Shown here one piece after another: positions 62,511-64,000 of a DNA stretch of 64,000 bases. A model generated the notes under the pieces. It made no database searches and was not told the DNA's origin. It saw only the letters and a list, made by a program, of their open reading frames with translations. A program made the translations under genes and the position numbers. Source of the DNA: Phymorhynchus buccinoides (Eukaryota > Mollusca > Gastropoda > Neogastropoda > Raphitomidae); contig CM065693.1 of assembly GCA_017654935.2 (NCBI GenBank), forward strand, positions 59,532,845-59,596,844, given 5' to 3'. How positions within the stretch are numbered: the first letter of the stretch is position 1; every line of letters starts with the position of its first letter.

Positions 62511-63392
62511 CCATTAACTCAAAGCACAAACATACCTTGCTGACCAGGTCCAACTACACATGTATCAATGAGAGTGGCATTAACTCAAAGCACAAACATA
62601 CCTTGCTGACCAGGTCCAACTACACATGTATCAATGAGAGTGGCATTAACTCAAAGCACAAACATACCTTGCTGACCAGGTCCAACTACACATGTATCAA
62701 TGAGAGTGGCATTAACTCAAAGCACAAACATACCTTGCTGACCAGGTCCAACTACACATGTATCAATGAGAGTGGCATTAACTCAAAGCACAAACATACC
62801 TTGCTGACCAGGTCCAACTACACATGTATCAATGAGAGTGGCATTAACTCAAAGCACAAACATACCTTGCTGACCAGGTCCAACTACACATGTATCAATG
62901 AGAGTGGCATTAACTCAAAGCACAAACATACCTTGCTGACCAGGTCCAACTACACATGTATCAATGAGAGTGGCATTAACTCAAAGCACAAACATACCTT
63001 GCTGACCAGGTCCAACTACACATGTATCAATGAGAGTGGCATTAACTCAAAGCACAAACATACCTTGCTGACCAGGTCCAACTACACATGTATCAATGAG
63101 AGTGGCATTAACTCAAAGCACAAACATACCTTGCTGACCAGGTCCAACTACACATGTATCAATGAGAGTGGCATTAACTCAAAGCACAAACATACCTTGC
63201 TGACCAGGTACAACTACACATGTATCAATGAGAGTGGCATTAACTCAAAGCACAAACATACCTTGCTGACCAGGTACAACTACACATGTACACAATGAGA
63301 GTGGCATTAACTCAATGAGAAACATACCTTGCTGACCAGGTACAACTACACATGTTCAATGAGAGTGGCATTAACTCAAAGCACAAACATAC
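62511..63392 (-). repeat. 66-bp array derived from the exon b donor, about 13 copies
   Basis: Unit on the plus strand: cattaactcaaagcacaaac, ataccttgctgaccaggtcc, aactacacatgtatcaatga, gagtgg. On the minus strand each unit reads acctggtcagcaag|gtatgtttgtgctttgag, which is the last 14 bases of exon b (acctagtcagcaag), its donor and the intron start. Copies are almost identical; the units nearest the exon carry ggtaca for ggtcca and small indels. The 263-codon plus-strand frame here (SKHKHTLLTRSNYTCINE repeats) is the antisense of this array. Confidence 0.96.
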
Positions 63393-63519
63393 CTTGCTGA
63401 CTAGGTCCTCCTGGTCGATTTCGTCGGCTGGCGTCAGCAACACCAGACCTTCAGAACACAGCAGCATGATGGGAAGACTAACGGCTGGAGTGAGAACAGG
63501 AAAGTGACCGCTGGGCACA
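63393..63519 (-). CDS. SPG11: SPG11 (spatacsin) exon b
   Basis: A 127-bp minus-strand exon with acceptor tttgttccag (63520) and donor gtatgt (63392). It reads VPSGHFPVLTPAVSLPIMLL, CSEGLVLLTPADEIDQEDLV, SK. It starts with the last base of a codon begun by exon a (ag+t = Ser), giving QVYFHSVPSGHF, and ends in phase 0. Human spatacsin (from memory) has in this place the sequence I-P-V-D-S-S-G, then L-C-F-V-L..G-L-S-L-I-L-F-G-L-T-Q-E-E-F-L, in the N-terminal part near residue 490-520. Alternating hydrophobic residues fit the beta-propeller-like N-terminus of the protein. Confidence 0.82.
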
Positions 63520-63754
63520 CTGGAACAAACAAATTAGGTGTGCGCTAACAACTCCAAACTATGCTAAAACAATGGATGAGCACTCACAATACCAGATGGT
63601 GTTGATAACAGTGGTAATTCACACACACACACACACACCACACACACCCTCACCCACACACACCCTCACCCCCCCTCCTCACACACACACTCACACCTGA
63701 CCCCCACCCACCCCCACCCCCCACACTGCATGGAAACCCACGTAAACTGCATGG
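63520..63754. other. Short intron between exons a and b
   Basis: Intron of about 240 bp on the minus strand, holding (CA)n and CACCC/CCCC tracts at 63619-63720. The exon a donor is at 63761/63760. Confidence 0.7.
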
Positions 63755-64000
63755 AACTAACCTGTGAAAGTAGACTTGTGCTGAGGACAGACGCACCACG
63801 ACCACACACACACACACACACCTGAAGCCCAGCAGGGAACTAACCTGTGAAAGTAGACTTGTGCTGAGGACAGACGCACCACGACCACACACACACACAC
63901 ACACCTGAAGCCCAGCAGGGAACTAACCTGTGAAAGTAGACTTGTGCTGAGGACAGACGCACCACGACCACACACACACACACACACCTGAAGCCCAGCA
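63755..64000 (-). repeat. 83-bp array repeating the exon a donor, at least 3 copies
   Basis: Units start at 63755, 63838 and 63921 and continue past the window edge. On the minus strand each reads cacaagtctactttcacag|gttagttccctgctgggcttca, a (GT)n tract, then gtcgtggtgcgtctgtcctc. So every unit holds coding sequence, a donor (gttagt) and an intron piece. Frames remain open across copies. Confidence 0.93.
63763..63802 (-). CDS. SPG11: SPG11 (spatacsin) exon a, 3' end
   Basis: The minus-strand coding piece VVVRLSSAQVYFH plus two bases (ag) ends at donor cacag|gttagt (exon end 63762). The two bases complete a Ser codon with exon b, so the reading is continuous. The exon start is not certain. 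tctgtcctcag|cacaag is a possible acceptor inside the unit, and a longer exon running back through the (GT)n is also open. Because the same junction is repeated at 63845 and 63928, which copy is spliced cannot be decided from sequence; the one nearest exon b is listed. Confidence 0.6.

Noticed and set aside
62507..63298. 263-codon plus-strand ORF with a perfect 22-residue repeat (NSKHKHTLLTRSNYTCINES type)
   Set aside because: It is the antisense reading of the 66-bp array, whose minus strand holds the exon b donor. It stays open only because the unit is a multiple of three without plus-strand stops.

Overview
This is a eukaryotic, animal nuclear window, most likely from a marine invertebrate (a mollusc is my best guess, not proven). 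It is not prokaryotic: exons have GT-AG borders and are separated by multi-kilobase introns. It also carries an L1/Tx1-type LINE, a CR1/Jockey-type LINE, a tRNA-derived SINE with a central domain known from invertebrate SINEs, a hAT MITE, and many (CA)n/(GA)n tracts. Roughly 40 kb of the ~63 kb of non-N sequence is minisatellite or microsatellite DNA.

The only host gene I can recognise is SPG11 (spatacsin, the spastizin/AP-5 partner in lysosome reformation). Its exons match human spatacsin, as I remember it, in this order: exon a (ending 63762), exon b (63393-63519), exon c (53047-53287), exon d (13463-13667) and exon e (10260-10466). All are on the minus strand and run right to left. A sixth exon, f (27350-27508), is on the PLUS strand and belongs downstream of e in the protein. 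It sits at the end of a contig (27350-52478) bounded by two gaps of exactly 500 N, so that contig is probably misplaced and inverted in the scaffold.

Layout. 1-10240: a 28-bp satellite split by a 2.66-kb LINE insertion with a 10-bp target duplication. 10260-13667: exons e and d with a 43-bp array between them. 13.7-26.8 kb: intronic or intergenic DNA with a 75-bp array, retroposon tails, a SINE, microsatellites, a noisy ~105-bp repeat and a LINE remnant. 26850-27349: gap. 27350-38370: exon f, a 48-60-bp array seeded by its donor site, then a ~10.7-kb near-perfect palindrome carrying TE-like ORFs, a MITE and a hAT element in both arms. 38390-52478: a ~14-kb array of a 37-bp unit. 52479-52978: gap. 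52979-64000: exons c, b and a with arrays that repeat their splice junctions.

Main discovery. Several minisatellites are tandem duplications of the gene's own exon-intron junctions, so each unit carries a copy of the donor or acceptor with some exon sequence. The 10.1-kb intron between exons b and c is almost entirely a donor-derived 66-bp array fused to an acceptor-derived 47-bp array. The donors of exons a, c and f have seeded 83-, 58- and 60/48-bp repeats. This suggests introns that grew by repeated duplication of their own borders. Poor base quality and possible misassembly near the gaps are the main caveats.
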